A stretch of DNA of 46,076 nt from Planctomycetota bacterium (GCA_019456225.1 VRUI01000036.1:1-46076), one strand, 5' to 3'. Shown: positions 32,830-41,647, counted from the stretch's first letter. Numbers and translations: made by a program. The notes: generated by a model from the letters alone, not told the origin.

Positions 32830-33615
32830 ATGACTGATTCAAAAATGGGTGTTACACGCAGGGACGTTGTCAAGGGTTCTGCGATGGCTATAGCCGGTGC
32901 GGCGGCGATGGGTGTCGGCGGGTGCCGGGAAAGCCTTTCAAAAGGTGGCGTCAACCCTGGTAATGCGGCTTTTTATGGCAAGGATGGGGCCTTTGACGCT
33001 AAAAGCTCGATCAAGGCTTACCATGATATGATGGAGGCTTTTGGGTATCCGATCACTGATGCTCTTCGGTCTGACCAGCTTTGGGTGTGTGACTTTCTTT
33101 CGCGTGATTTCGAAAAGCTCGGCATGGCCGGGATATTCTGGCTCAACGCAAGCGGAACCTATGGTACCGCCGGAGCAAAAGCTTATAAGGGTGAATTCAA
33201 AGACCAGAAATATGGATACCTGGGCCATGAGATATTTTTGCTGCCCGGTCAGATGCTGCCCGAACACAGGCATATCGGCGGAGCCGAAGGGTATGGCCCC
33301 AAGATGGAAGCATGGCAGGTTCGGTATGGATCGGTTGAGTTCTTTGGGCAGTACGATAGCGGCGAAGAGTCGCTAATAAGCGATATGCCTGAGTCTGAGC
33401 AGCCATGGGGTTATGGCCAGGATTGGTTTAAGTCCAGGTATGTCACCAAACGAACCGCGCAGTCGGGTAAACTTTACGAGATGGCCGATGCCGAATCATG
33501 GCATTTTCAGCGTGCCGGTGCACAAGGTGCGATAGTCAGCGAGTATGCGACATATCATAACCACGTTGAGTTCAGCAAACCGGGTATGGAATTTAAAGGC
33601 TCAGAAGCGATTTAA
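32830..33615 (+). CDS. Tat-exported cupin protein, sugar isomerase-like
   Basis: A 261-residue protein. A twin-arginine signal (VTRRDVVKGSAMAIAGAA, residues 8-25) followed by a lipobox-like VGGC (about 29-32) suggests a Tat-exported, possibly lipidated protein. The body is a cupin: LPEHRHIGG with two His (about 145-150), YGPKMEAWQVRYGSVEFFG with Glu, and HNHVEFSKPGMEF near the end provide a D-lyxose isomerase-like His-His-Glu-His metal site. Related intracellular enzymes isomerise D-lyxose to D-xylulose. Periplasmic placement is unusual. GGAGACTG lies before the ATG. It sits between a pilus-like gene and a metallopeptidase in the accessory region. Confidence 0.6.
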   Translation: MTDSKMGVTRRDVVKGSAMAIAGAAAMGVGGCRESLSKGGVNPGNAAFYGKDGAFDAKSSIKAYHDMMEAFGYPITDALRSDQLWVCDFLSRDFEKLGMAGIFWLNASGTYGTAGAKAYKGEFKDQKYGYLGHEIFLLPGQMLPEHRHIGGAEGYGPKMEAWQVRYGSVEFFGQYDSGEESLISDMPESEQPWGYGQDWFKSRYVTKRTAQSGKLYEMADAESWHFQRAGAQGAIVSEYATYHNHVEFSKPGMEFKGSEAI

Positions 33616-33840
33616 AATTTAAAGGTGTCTGACCCCTAAGTTTTCCCCAAAGGAAAATAATGAGACCCAACTAGATTCATCGTCCTCAATCAGCAAAAGA
33701 GAAACAAGCTGAGAATTGCCTTGACAAATGCGGGATTCCACGGTACAATGCTGGCTGTAGACAAGCCCGATTCGTTGTGAGTGACGGGCTAATTCGGCCT
33801 TGAGCCGGTCGAATCTAACATGAAACAGGAGATGTGATCT

Positions 33841-34653
33841 ATGAAGATGAGTATTATTTGCGCCGTTATTCTCGTACTTTTTGCCGTTTCGGAGACGAAT
33901 GCTGAACGCCTGAAGGACCACTTCGTGGGTTTGTATTCGACGTTCGGCGACAACAGCACGACGGAAGTTAGTATTGTTTCAGGTCCCGAAATCGTCGCGA
34001 TGAACCGGGGCGCCGCTGTGGGCAAACAGTGGATTGCAGAGAGCGGAAAGTATCAGTTCAAGCTTACGATTGAAGATGCGACCGGTGTCACAATCGGCGA
34101 CCTGGTTAGTCGTATCGAAGAACTCCCCGAACCATACATAAGAGCCTGCAAGGAAGTTTCCGACGATGGAGAAGACGGAATCGCGCTTTACGTCGACATA
34201 GGCGGTGCCACGGCTCATGGCGGCAAGAGTTACATCAACATGGTTGCCGGTGCCGGTTCGCGGGTGATCGCCCACGAGGCAGGCCACACGCTGGAACAAG
34301 TGGCCAGAGAAAGCGACCCGACTATTCTGGAACAGTGGGCGGCGGCCATTTTGTCGGACAATGTGTCGGTCTCCGGTTACGGTGACCAAAATACCTGGGA
34401 AGATCTAGCCGAATTCGCTCAACTGTACGCCGTCTGTCTGGGCGCCGGTTCGGAGTCTCTGGCCGAACTCGACTCATTATCGCCCGCGCGGTTCGATCTA
34501 TGGGAGGCGATGCTCTACGACGATAATACTAATAATTGTGCTTACGGTGCATCTGTGGCTCGTACCATAGGCGATACGAACTGGGACTGTAAAGTTAACT
34601 TAGTTGACTTTGCTGCTTTAGCGTCTAACTGGCTGACTAATGTATCATTCTAG
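33841..34653 (+). CDS. Secreted metallopeptidase with dockerin-like tail
   Basis: A 270-residue secreted protein. Signal peptide MKMSIICAVILVLFAVSETNA. The catalytic motif is HEAGH in RVIAHEAGHTLEQVARES (about residues 143-155, HExxH zinc site), with WEDLAEFAQLYAV (about 187-199) as a candidate third-ligand helix. The fold resembles gluzincins; I do not recognise the family. The C-terminus is a dockerin-type I-like Ca-binding segment (GDTNWDCKVNLVDFAALASN with a terminal WLTN), a common anchor or sorting tail in this lineage. AGGAGATGTGATCT precedes the ATG. A broken gene with the same tail type lies immediately after (34670). Confidence 0.75.
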   Translation: MKMSIICAVILVLFAVSETNAERLKDHFVGLYSTFGDNSTTEVSIVSGPEIVAMNRGAAVGKQWIAESGKYQFKLTIEDATGVTIGDLVSRIEELPEPYIRACKEVSDDGEDGIALYVDIGGATAHGGKSYINMVAGAGSRVIAHEAGHTLEQVARESDPTILEQWAAAILSDNVSVSGYGDQNTWEDLAEFAQLYAVCLGAGSESLAELDSLSPARFDLWEAMLYDDNTNNCAYGASVARTIGDTNWDCKVNLVDFAALASNWLTNVSF

Positions 34654-34669
34654 ATACCAGTCCCCCTGA

Positions 34670-34987
34670 CTCGTCCTCAAGTTTGCCGCCACTGATTATA
34701 ATCAACCGCGGACAGTAACTGTTGAGGCGATTGACGACGACGTATCCGAAGACGATCCTCACGGCACGACAATCGTGCTGACGGCATCTTCTACGGACGC
34801 TGGTTATGAAGGACTGGAAACTACCGTGGATGTGTCTATCACAGAAAATGACTGCGGTGCGTGGGGTACGTACTGGGCCGATTTCAATGGCGATTGCATA
34901 GTTGATATCGCCGACCTGGCAGAGTGGGCGTCCAGCTGGCTGGCATGCACTACGCCCAATGAACCGGGTTGTGTGGACATGCGATAA
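34670..34987 (+). pseudogene. Remnant Calx-beta plus dockerin-like protein
   Basis: An open stretch that begins straight after an in-frame TGA (34667-34669) and has no plausible start. It translates as FAATDYNQPRTVTVEAIDDD...DPHGTTIVLTASSTDAGYEG...VDVSITENDCG, which matches Calx-beta type repeats of large planctomycete surface proteins, then a dockerin-like NGDCIVDIADLAEWASSW. The 5' part of the gene is missing. It lies 16 bases after the metallopeptidase stop. It ends with a terminator at 35013. Confidence 0.75.
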
Positions 34988-35012
34988 CGCAATTTCATGT
35001 AAAGTCTGAATC

Positions 35013-35048
35013 GAGGGCCCGGGAAGAGTTTGCTTCTCGGGCCCTTTA
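35013..35048 (+). terminator. Terminator after the metallopeptidase region
   Basis: Stem GGGCCCGGGAAG / CTTCTCGGGCCC (35015-35044) with a short loop AGTTTG, followed by TTTATG. Confidence 0.8.
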
Positions 35049-35124
35049 TGTTCCTGTAATTAGTGCAATGTTGTTGATAAGTGGAGGTTCATAAGGCAGA
35101 GTTAAGAATACTTGCGAGGAATTT

Positions 35125-36156
35125 AAGGGGTCAGACCTGCTCTGTAGAAAAGCTCAAAAAAATCTTTAAAACTCCCAATAAAAGACTTGCGCTATCGGCT
35201 ACTTTCCTGTATACAATCAGGGATGAGCAAGACATCTAAATCTCCAAAACAAATTATGATCATAGCATTAAAAACAGCACGTCGGGTTTTGCCCGATTAC
35301 TGGCATAAATTCAGCCCGCAGAAGTTCACTCTGCCGCAATTATTTGCCTGTATCCTGCTGCGAGTCATACTAAAAACCGACTACCGCGGCGTTGCGATCT
35401 TTCTTAAAGACTGTTCCGATCTGCGCGACGCTATCGGCTTAAAATCAGTGCCGCATTTTACTACATTACACAAGGCATCGCAGCGTTTGCTGCGTCACAA
35501 AATCGCAGATAAGCTACTGATCAGCACTATCAAAAAACTCACCAAAGGCAAAGATATTGTCGAACTGGCCGCCATAGATTCCAGCGGTCTTGACTCCAAC
35601 TATGTCAGCAGATATTTTGTTCGCAGAAGACGCTCAAAGAAGCTAAACCTTTGGGAGGACGTCATTTACAAGCGTTATCCGAAACTAGCAATCGTCTGCG
35701 ACTGTTCAAATCACGCGATATTGTCAGCTATGACAACCCGCGGGCCAAGCGTCGATGTTAATCAGTTTCGCGAGCCCTTAAAGCCCGCAGCCGAGCGAGT
35801 CAAAATCAATCATCTTCTCGCCGATGCCGGTTACGACAGTGAACCAAATCATGAGTACGCACGAGAAGTATGTAACATCCAAACAACTATACCGCCCAAA
35901 GCGGGCAGGCCAGGTTCTAATCTGCCAAAAGGCAAATACCGCAGAGAAATGCGAACCAATTTCAAGCATAAAGTTTACGGCCAACGCTGGCAGGTCGAAA
36001 CGGTATTCAGCATGATCAAACGAAACTACGGCAGTGCCCTAAGAGCAAGGAACGAAGAGTCCCAGGCGAGGGAAATGTTACTGCTTGTGCTAACGCACAA
36101 TATCGCTATAATCCAACTTGTAAAAGAGCTTTTCTACAGAGCAGGTCAGACCCCTT
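35125..36156 (+). mobile_element. IS5-like insertion sequence with 31-bp terminal inverted repeats
   Basis: Left repeat 35125-35155 (AAGGGGTCAGACCTGCTCTG onward) and right repeat 36126-36156 (GAGCTTTTCTACAGAGCAGG onward) match as reverse complements at 30 of 31 positions by my count. The element is about 1.03 kb and encodes one transposase. I find no unambiguous target duplication. Extra left-end-like copies occur at 32597 and 42006. Confidence 0.85.
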
Positions 36157-36242
36157 TTCCGCTTGTGGCCCCGAAACGACGGCGATCTAAAGCTGAGGAT
36201 GCTGAACGGCTACTTCTCCCGCTACCACGGGCTAACTGCTAG
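35223..36242 (+). CDS. IS5/IS4-superfamily DDE transposase
   Basis: A 339-residue transposase. DDE residues: ELAAIDSSGLDSNYVS (Asp 1, about 125), NHLLADAGYDSEPNHE (Asp 2, about 215) and RWQVETVFSMIKRNYGSALR (Glu, about 270, with YREK-like context). A helical DNA-binding N-terminal part reads PKQIMIIALKTARRVLPDYW. I choose ATG at 35223 (MSKTSKSPKQ) over 35187, which is 36 bases earlier. The frame continues through the right inverted repeat and stops 86 bases outside the element, so the last 30 residues are encoded by flanking DNA. Confidence 0.85.
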   Translation: MSKTSKSPKQIMIIALKTARRVLPDYWHKFSPQKFTLPQLFACILLRVILKTDYRGVAIFLKDCSDLRDAIGLKSVPHFTTLHKASQRLLRHKIADKLLISTIKKLTKGKDIVELAAIDSSGLDSNYVSRYFVRRRRSKKLNLWEDVIYKRYPKLAIVCDCSNHAILSAMTTRGPSVDVNQFREPLKPAAERVKINHLLADAGYDSEPNHEYAREVCNIQTTIPPKAGRPGSNLPKGKYRREMRTNFKHKVYGQRWQVETVFSMIKRNYGSALRARNEESQAREMLLLVLTHNIAIIQLVKELFYRAGQTPFPLVAPKRRRSKAEDAERLLLPLPRANC

Positions 36243-36400
36243 CCCGCCAACGAGCGGGCGGTGGGATGCGTAGTGACCTGGGGCTGAGACTGACTTGGGA
36301 CCGACGGCCCGTAAGGGTCCGAGGCCACCGTAGACGAGCTAATGACTAGCGAGCCATGGAGCGTTAGCGACTGCGAGCGGTGGGGTTGCTGGGGCTGTGT
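36225..36400. other. GC-rich hairpin-rich block
   Basis: No gene. It contains GCCCGC-caacga-GCGGGC (36242-36259), paired GGACC/GGTCC around CCC-gtaa-GGG, and a second similar unit CTAGCGAG...GCGAGCGGTGGGG (about 36346-36388). Composition is far more GC-rich than the neighbours. Confidence 0.45.
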
Positions 36401-36468
36401 GGCGAGTTGTGAGGTGCTGTTGCAGTGGCCGCAATGCCAGCAGTAAGATGTCTGATCTTTAATTTGCC

Positions 36469-36546
36469 CGCTATGATCCAGCTTGTGAAAGAGCTTTTCG
36501 CTTACGCGGCTCTACTTGTCTACAGAGTGGGGCTGACCCTTTTACT
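36469..36546 (+). pseudogene. Right-end relic of a second IS copy
   Basis: CGCTATGATCCAGCTTGTGA onward matches the transposase 3' end (36104 on), encoding MIQLVKELF where the intact copy has IIQLVKELF. It then carries a longer spacer before a degraded inverted repeat (CTACAGAGTGGGGCTGACCC). It ends at the 3' end of the M56 peptidase gene. No intact reading frame belongs to it. Confidence 0.7.
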
Positions 36547-39500
36547 TTACTCCTGTAGCCTTTCTCCTGAACGAGAATTTAAGCTGTCTGAGGGTTTTGG
36601 TTTTACTTGCGCATTAGTTTTCATACCGGGACGGAGGGAGATGTTTATTGTTTTGTGAGTTTGGTCCTTTGGTAGAATGATGTTATGAACCAGTTTTGAC
36701 TTTTTGTCAGGAGTTACCATCGCGATCGAAAAGAGTGTTGGGTCGAGTTTTGAGATTGCATTCGGCATGCCGTTTTGAGTTTTAGATTCCCTTGCGACGC
36801 AGAAGCGGAAATTCCCCTTGTTGTCGGTGACTGTTCGGCAGATCTTGGCATGTTTTTTTTCAATCCATAGTTTCCCGCCCATCATTTCAAGTCCCATCTC
36901 TATTTTCCATCTGTCAGCTGGGATGTTTCCTCCGCAGAGAAGGAGGCTGGCCTGAGGTATGGGCTTGCCGGATTCGTCGGTCACTTTGCCGCTGAAATAC
37001 AATTTTTCTGTAGGTGTTAATTTTACATCAAGTTTTACATTGGTGGCGTGTTTAGCAGTTACCAGGTCGGAGTTGTTAAGATAGTATTGGGTTTTGCTGT
37101 CTGGGATGATCGCAGGTTTGTAGTTGTTCAGCGATGTTATCATATTCAATTGACCATTATCTGGACGTGGGGCAGTGAAATAGATTTTGATCTTCTTTTG
37201 TTGCCTTAGCGGCAGGACAATGTTGTCCAATTTATAATAGCCAGACTCATCGGTTTTGCAGTAGGGCTGTTGGTTGTTGTAAGAAACCGCGAAGACTCCC
37301 GGAATTGGTTTGCCGGACGGGTCCTTGACATAACCGGAAACACTCATTACACCTGACAGTTTTATGAGCGTTTGTTTATCACGTCTATCACGAATCTCAC
37401 CTTCTGCAAGGTCTTTTAAAACTACCCGGCCCATTCCCAGGCCGTCGGCGAGAGCTGCGATCTTGGCGCCTGTGTGTTGCCTGGTTGATTCCAGGAAGCC
37501 GGTTTTCAATTTGAAGATGCCGTTTTTATCTGTCCGGCAAGTTTCGCGGCTAACCTGGCTGTATGGGGCAATTGTTGAGTTGACGCCTACCATTGCACCG
37601 GAAACGGGCTTTTTGTCTGGGTCGATGACCTTTCCGATGACAGTTGCTTTTTTCAACATTTTAACATTGTAGGTGCTTGTCTTTGAAGGTGATGCATGCA
37701 TTTCGGGTGATTTTAGATAATTGGTGCGAGTTTGAGGCTGAAACCAGTCTGTATGTCTTGGCCATACTAAATAACGGCCATGCGGAAGGTCGTTGAACGA
37801 ATATGTGCCATCGGGATCGGTGGTAGTTTCGACATAAAATCCGCTTGAATACCAGGGGCGGGCTTTTACAATGCATCCGGGGATCGGCTTGCCGCTGGTT
37901 TTGGAGGTTACGGTGCCTGTGATAACGCCTGGGCGATTCAATGCTAAGCTAATGTTGCTTGTGTTTTTGCGGATTATTTTATGCTCGGATACCTTGATAC
38001 CTTTCCTGGCGTAAATGACTCCCTGTCCGATGTTTTTCGGTAAATCATCAAATACGAAATTCCCTTTTTCGTCCGTAAGTACTGTTTTTTTATAGCTTCT
38101 TCTGCCGATGACCGTGACCTTGGCGCTGGCTGCTGCGTTACCCGTTTGGGCGTGGGAAATTTTACCCGTCAGACGATGTGTCTTTGCTTTACTTAGAATT
38201 GTTATTTTTTCTTTGGCTGCTCCTGATAATGCTCTGTCTGTTTTGTAGCGGAAACCGCCTTTGTTGAATTCAAGTAAATAGTCTTCTCCGGCGATCGCAT
38301 TGGAGATGACATACCGTCCGTCTTTGCCGGAGCGTGTCTCAACCATGAAAGTTTTACGCTGAATTGAGCATCTCATTGGAGTTGCTTCAACTCGAACATC
38401 TGTGAGAGGTTGGCCATTGACGTCAACGACACGACCTGTAACGGAAACAGAAGTGCTTGATGGGGTTGTTTTTTTCCATTTTCCTGCTTTTTGCATTGCC
38501 TTTTTGAAATTCAATGCGGAATGTATCGGGCTGGCATAACCGTTGTGGACATCGTTGATTGTGATTTTGTGAGTTCCACAGTCATGACTTATCTTATCAA
38601 CTCTTTTACGTTTGGTAACAAAATCTTTGACTATTTCCTTTGCTGAAGGAGGTAAGCTCTTGTCATTAATATAATTATTCAATGCCTTTTCAAGATACAT
38701 GCTAAAATAACCATTATGACCGTAGTCTAAAGATAACCATCTACCAAATTCAGGTTTGATCTTATCGACGTGATTGTTTATCTCGGCCTGGTGAAGTTCA
38801 AAGCACCTTAGCACTAATGGCAGGTTATCGGTATGGTCTATGCTTACAAGCACTGCTAAGAGCTTGTCATATCCTGAACGCCAACCCTTAGAAAACGATT
38901 TACTGCCAAGTTCTATTTTCTCATCCCTGTTGACTGTGTAGTTGCGAATTGTTGGCATTATGGTATCGATTACATGTTTTCGTGCCTCTTTGGATTTCCT
39001 CGCATAGGTAATAAGTTTTCGCACGCGCAAATCTGCAAATGTTACTTCCAGGTCATCAACCCGTGAATCCGAGCTCATACCCAGGGGTATATCTATGTAC
39101 GATGCTAATTTATCAACTGAGTCTTTGATGCCTTCTGAAAGGATAATCTTCTTGCGACCACTTTCATTACGCTGATCGGAAGGAAGATACGTCAAAACGA
39201 TCTTCTCTCGCGGCGATTCCATTTTTATGCCCAACAATTCTTTCTTCGTCTGATCAAGGTCCTTTTCTTCTGAACGAGAATTTAAGGTGTCTGCTGAGCT
39301 CTGTATTTCGGAATGCATGATTTTACAATTTTCAAGCGCCTGCGTTAAAGTTTTCAGGGCACTTTTGCTGACAGATGTATTCTTAAGGTTAAGATATTTT
39401 AATTTTGAAAGCCCTGCCAGGTGTTCTAAACCTTCGCCGTTAATATCATTATTACTTAGACTCAGAAATATAAGAGAATTCAGTTTTTTGAGATGAATAA

Positions 39501-41217
39501 GTCCCTGATCCGTTATTTTCGTATTCGTAAGTATAAGGTGTTCAAGCTTTTTCAGACCACCCAACTGAATCAGTCCTTTATCAGTGATCGAATTGTTCTT
39601 TAAAGACAGCGTTTCCAACTCAGACAATTTGGCCAGGTGGACCAGGCCGGCATCGGTGACCTTGGTTTGTGCGATGTTAAGTTCTTTAAGTGATTTCAGC
39701 CCGGCAATGTGAGCCAACCCTTCATCGCCTATATTTGTCATCCCAAGGCCTATTTGCCTAAGTCCTGTGAGGCGGCTGATGTGTTGCAGATCAGCATCCT
39801 GAACTTTTGTGCGATAAAGATATAAATGCTGCAAATCAGTCGGCTTCAAATTTGCCAGAGGCGATAGATCTACGGGCTTGTCTCTTGCAAATTCCAAACC
39901 TAACAGATGACCTGCCGGGATATGGACCTTGCCGCATGCCTCAGCAAGCTTCTTATCCGGCTCGCGAGCAACAGGATTCCACTTACGTGTTTTCAACATA
40001 CCAACAGAACGATCTGCGGGAAAATTGACTGTACGTTCCTCAACCCATGGCAGAGAGGGAGTTTCACCGGCGTTTACTTCCGGCTCAAACAGCACATCGG
40101 GTTTTTCCTCTGAACGTTCTGTTAAAGCGAAGCCTGTTGGTATTAGCAGTGCTATTACTAACAGAGCCGCGATAAACGATGGCTTCCAGTCGGCTTTTAC
40201 AGCGATTGAGTCCTTTTGGACCAATCGGCAGATTCGCTGAAAGAGGCTGCCTCCGCTTGCTGCTACTGCCAGTTCCGGCTTGCTGGCTCTAATACCATCA
40301 AATAAAGCCAGGGTTTTTGCATACTCGACGCGATCGCCGCTTACCTTTACTGCTATGTCGTCGCAGCAGTTTTCTCTTTCGGCCCTGATCTTCTTTGAAA
40401 TCCACCAAACAGCCGGATGGTAGAACCCTAATATCTCCACGCCGGTTTGAAGCATGTTGACAAGGTAATCGCATCTCTTTATATGAGCCAGTTCGTGGGC
40501 AAGTATCGCCTCAATCTGCTCGGCGCTAAATCCCGTCAAAATACTCGCAGGAAGAAGTATTACCGGTTTTAACCAGCCGATTACCGCTGGTGATTCGACA
40601 AGTGCCGACTCTACAATCTCTACTGCCCTGTTAACACCTAAAAGTGCTGACAGTTCTTTGAGTTTATGTCGCAAACGCTCGTCTACAGGCTTGACCATTT
40701 TTCGCCTAAGTTTCTGCAATTGCGTCCACCCACCTAAATACCATACGGAAAGGCCAAACACGCCCAAAAGCCATGCCATCACTAAGTAAGGTAGATTCGG
40801 CTCAAGGATTTCGGTGATCCTTTGCCTTAAAGGAATCGCAGGAGCAGCAGCGATGCTTTCGGTAGGGAATTCTACATCTATTGCGGGCATTTCTATGCTG
40901 GCAGAGGGTTCAATTTCAACCGGTGCTGAAATATCAGCAACAGGCTCAGGATCAAGAGCAGTGGCAACTGCCGCTTCTACAGGCAAATAAGTCTCGTCAA
41001 CCGGGATCAGATTCATCGTTACCACCGGCCCCGCGACCACCGCAACTAAACCCAGGCAAGCAACTATATAAAGCAGGTTGGGCGAAGACTTGCGAAGCAT
41101 TTTTAACAGAATCGCCAAAACCAAAGCCACCGTTGCAGCTTGCCAGACAAAATGAACCAGCATCCAGCCAAGCCTTTGAACTATTGCCTGTGTGAGAATG
41201 TTATCAAAAAATTCCAT
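36547..41217 (-). CDS. Giant M56 (BlaR1-like) peptidase with LRR and carboxypeptidase-regulatory domains
   Basis: A 1556-residue fusion. Residues 1-340: BlaR1/MecR1-type M56 domain with several membrane helices and a zinc site HELAH in EAILAHELAHIKRCDYL (about residue 240), then a final helix near 350-368. Residues about 425-640: leucine-rich repeats of the LxxLxxLxLxxTxIxDxGL type (TNIGDEGLAHIAGLKSLKEL, and more). Residues about 650-900: charged region with helix repeats. Residues about 920-1540: five or more CarboxypepD_reg-like beta-sandwiches (VTGRVVDVNGQPLTDVRV; GKVIDPDKKPVSGAMV; GYVKDPSGKPIPGVFA; GKVTDESGKPIPQASL). The pair with BlaI implies a cell-surface stress sensor that triggers repressor loss. 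It overlaps no neighbour; BlaI ends 3 bases upstream of its start. Linker repeats encode LNSRSEE at 39271 and LNSRSGE at 36568. Confidence 0.85.
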   Translation of the reverse strand: MEFFDNILTQAIVQRLGWMLVHFVWQAATVALVLAILLKMLRKSSPNLLYIVACLGLVAVVAGPVVTMNLIPVDETYLPVEAAVATALDPEPVADISAPVEIEPSASIEMPAIDVEFPTESIAAAPAIPLRQRITEILEPNLPYLVMAWLLGVFGLSVWYLGGWTQLQKLRRKMVKPVDERLRHKLKELSALLGVNRAVEIVESALVESPAVIGWLKPVILLPASILTGFSAEQIEAILAHELAHIKRCDYLVNMLQTGVEILGFYHPAVWWISKKIRAERENCCDDIAVKVSGDRVEYAKTLALFDGIRASKPELAVAASGGSLFQRICRLVQKDSIAVKADWKPSFIAALLVIALLIPTGFALTERSEEKPDVLFEPEVNAGETPSLPWVEERTVNFPADRSVGMLKTRKWNPVAREPDKKLAEACGKVHIPAGHLLGLEFARDKPVDLSPLANLKPTDLQHLYLYRTKVQDADLQHISRLTGLRQIGLGMTNIGDEGLAHIAGLKSLKELNIAQTKVTDAGLVHLAKLSELETLSLKNNSITDKGLIQLGGLKKLEHLILTNTKITDQGLIHLKKLNSLIFLSLSNNDINGEGLEHLAGLSKLKYLNLKNTSVSKSALKTLTQALENCKIMHSEIQSSADTLNSRSEEKDLDQTKKELLGIKMESPREKIVLTYLPSDQRNESGRKKIILSEGIKDSVDKLASYIDIPLGMSSDSRVDDLEVTFADLRVRKLITYARKSKEARKHVIDTIMPTIRNYTVNRDEKIELGSKSFSKGWRSGYDKLLAVLVSIDHTDNLPLVLRCFELHQAEINNHVDKIKPEFGRWLSLDYGHNGYFSMYLEKALNNYINDKSLPPSAKEIVKDFVTKRKRVDKISHDCGTHKITINDVHNGYASPIHSALNFKKAMQKAGKWKKTTPSSTSVSVTGRVVDVNGQPLTDVRVEATPMRCSIQRKTFMVETRSGKDGRYVISNAIAGEDYLLEFNKGGFRYKTDRALSGAAKEKITILSKAKTHRLTGKISHAQTGNAAASAKVTVIGRRSYKKTVLTDEKGNFVFDDLPKNIGQGVIYARKGIKVSEHKIIRKNTSNISLALNRPGVITGTVTSKTSGKPIPGCIVKARPWYSSGFYVETTTDPDGTYSFNDLPHGRYLVWPRHTDWFQPQTRTNYLKSPEMHASPSKTSTYNVKMLKKATVIGKVIDPDKKPVSGAMVGVNSTIAPYSQVSRETCRTDKNGIFKLKTGFLESTRQHTGAKIAALADGLGMGRVVLKDLAEGEIRDRRDKQTLIKLSGVMSVSGYVKDPSGKPIPGVFAVSYNNQQPYCKTDESGYYKLDNIVLPLRQQKKIKIYFTAPRPDNGQLNMITSLNNYKPAIIPDSKTQYYLNNSDLVTAKHATNVKLDVKLTPTEKLYFSGKVTDESGKPIPQASLLLCGGNIPADRWKIEMGLEMMGGKLWIEKKHAKICRTVTDNKGNFRFCVARESKTQNGMPNAISKLDPTLFSIAMVTPDKKSKLVHNIILPKDQTHKTINISLRPGMKTNAQVKPKPSDSLNSRSGERLQE

Positions 41218-41219
41218 GG

Positions 41220-41603
41220 CTATTTCCTTTCGTCCTCATTAAACATTTTTTTAACTATTGCCTTTTCTTTTGTTGAGAGCTTACTAGTCGAAAGCAATTG
41301 CATCAGAAGTTTTTCCGTCGAACCCGAGAATGCTTTATCAAGAAAGTTTGCCAGCAGCTGCTTTTGCGTCTTTTCCTCCGGCAGTGAGGCTGTGTAGATG
41401 TGCCTGAACTCTGAGGCGTCTCTGGCAAGCAGACCTTTTACGAGCATTTTCTGCATGACCTTAAGTGTCGTGGTGTATCCTACAGACTTGGTTATATTTA
41501 TTGCCTGATGCACCTGCTTGACTGTGCTTGGACCGTTGTCCCAGAGAAACCTGAGAACTTCAAGTTCGCCGTCTGTCGGCTGTGGAAATCCCTGCTTTAC
41601 CAT
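41220..41603 (-). CDS. BlaI/MecI-type repressor
   Basis: A 127-residue winged-helix repressor that is inactivated when the partner M56 peptidase senses its signal. DNA-binding part: LEVLRFLWDNGPSTVKQVHQAI and GYTTTLKVMQKMLVKGLLARD, the second helix with the recognition region; dimerisation and cleavage part LANFLDKAFSGSTEKLLMQLLS. The start at 41603 (MVKQGFPQPTDGELEVL) has AGGAGA 8 bases upstream; an earlier in-frame ATG would add 12 residues. It is followed after 3 bases by the M56 gene in one operon. It should bind the two dyads at 41655 and 41684. Confidence 0.9.
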   Translation of the reverse strand: MVKQGFPQPTDGELEVLRFLWDNGPSTVKQVHQAINITKSVGYTTTLKVMQKMLVKGLLARDASEFRHIYTASLPEEKTQKQLLANFLDKAFSGSTEKLLMQLLSTSKLSTKEKAIVKKMFNEDERK

Positions 41604-41647
41604 TATTAATCTCCTATTAAAATCAATTCGGTTTATCACTAAGATAT

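Noticed and set aside
35115-36170. Target-site duplication of the IS
   Set aside because: Flanks (ATTT on the left, TTCC on the right) share no clear direct repeat.
36425-36658. 77-codon frame ending beyond the M56 stop
   Set aside because: Its only recognisable part is the IS relic (MIQLVKELF); the rest is antisense to the M56 gene.
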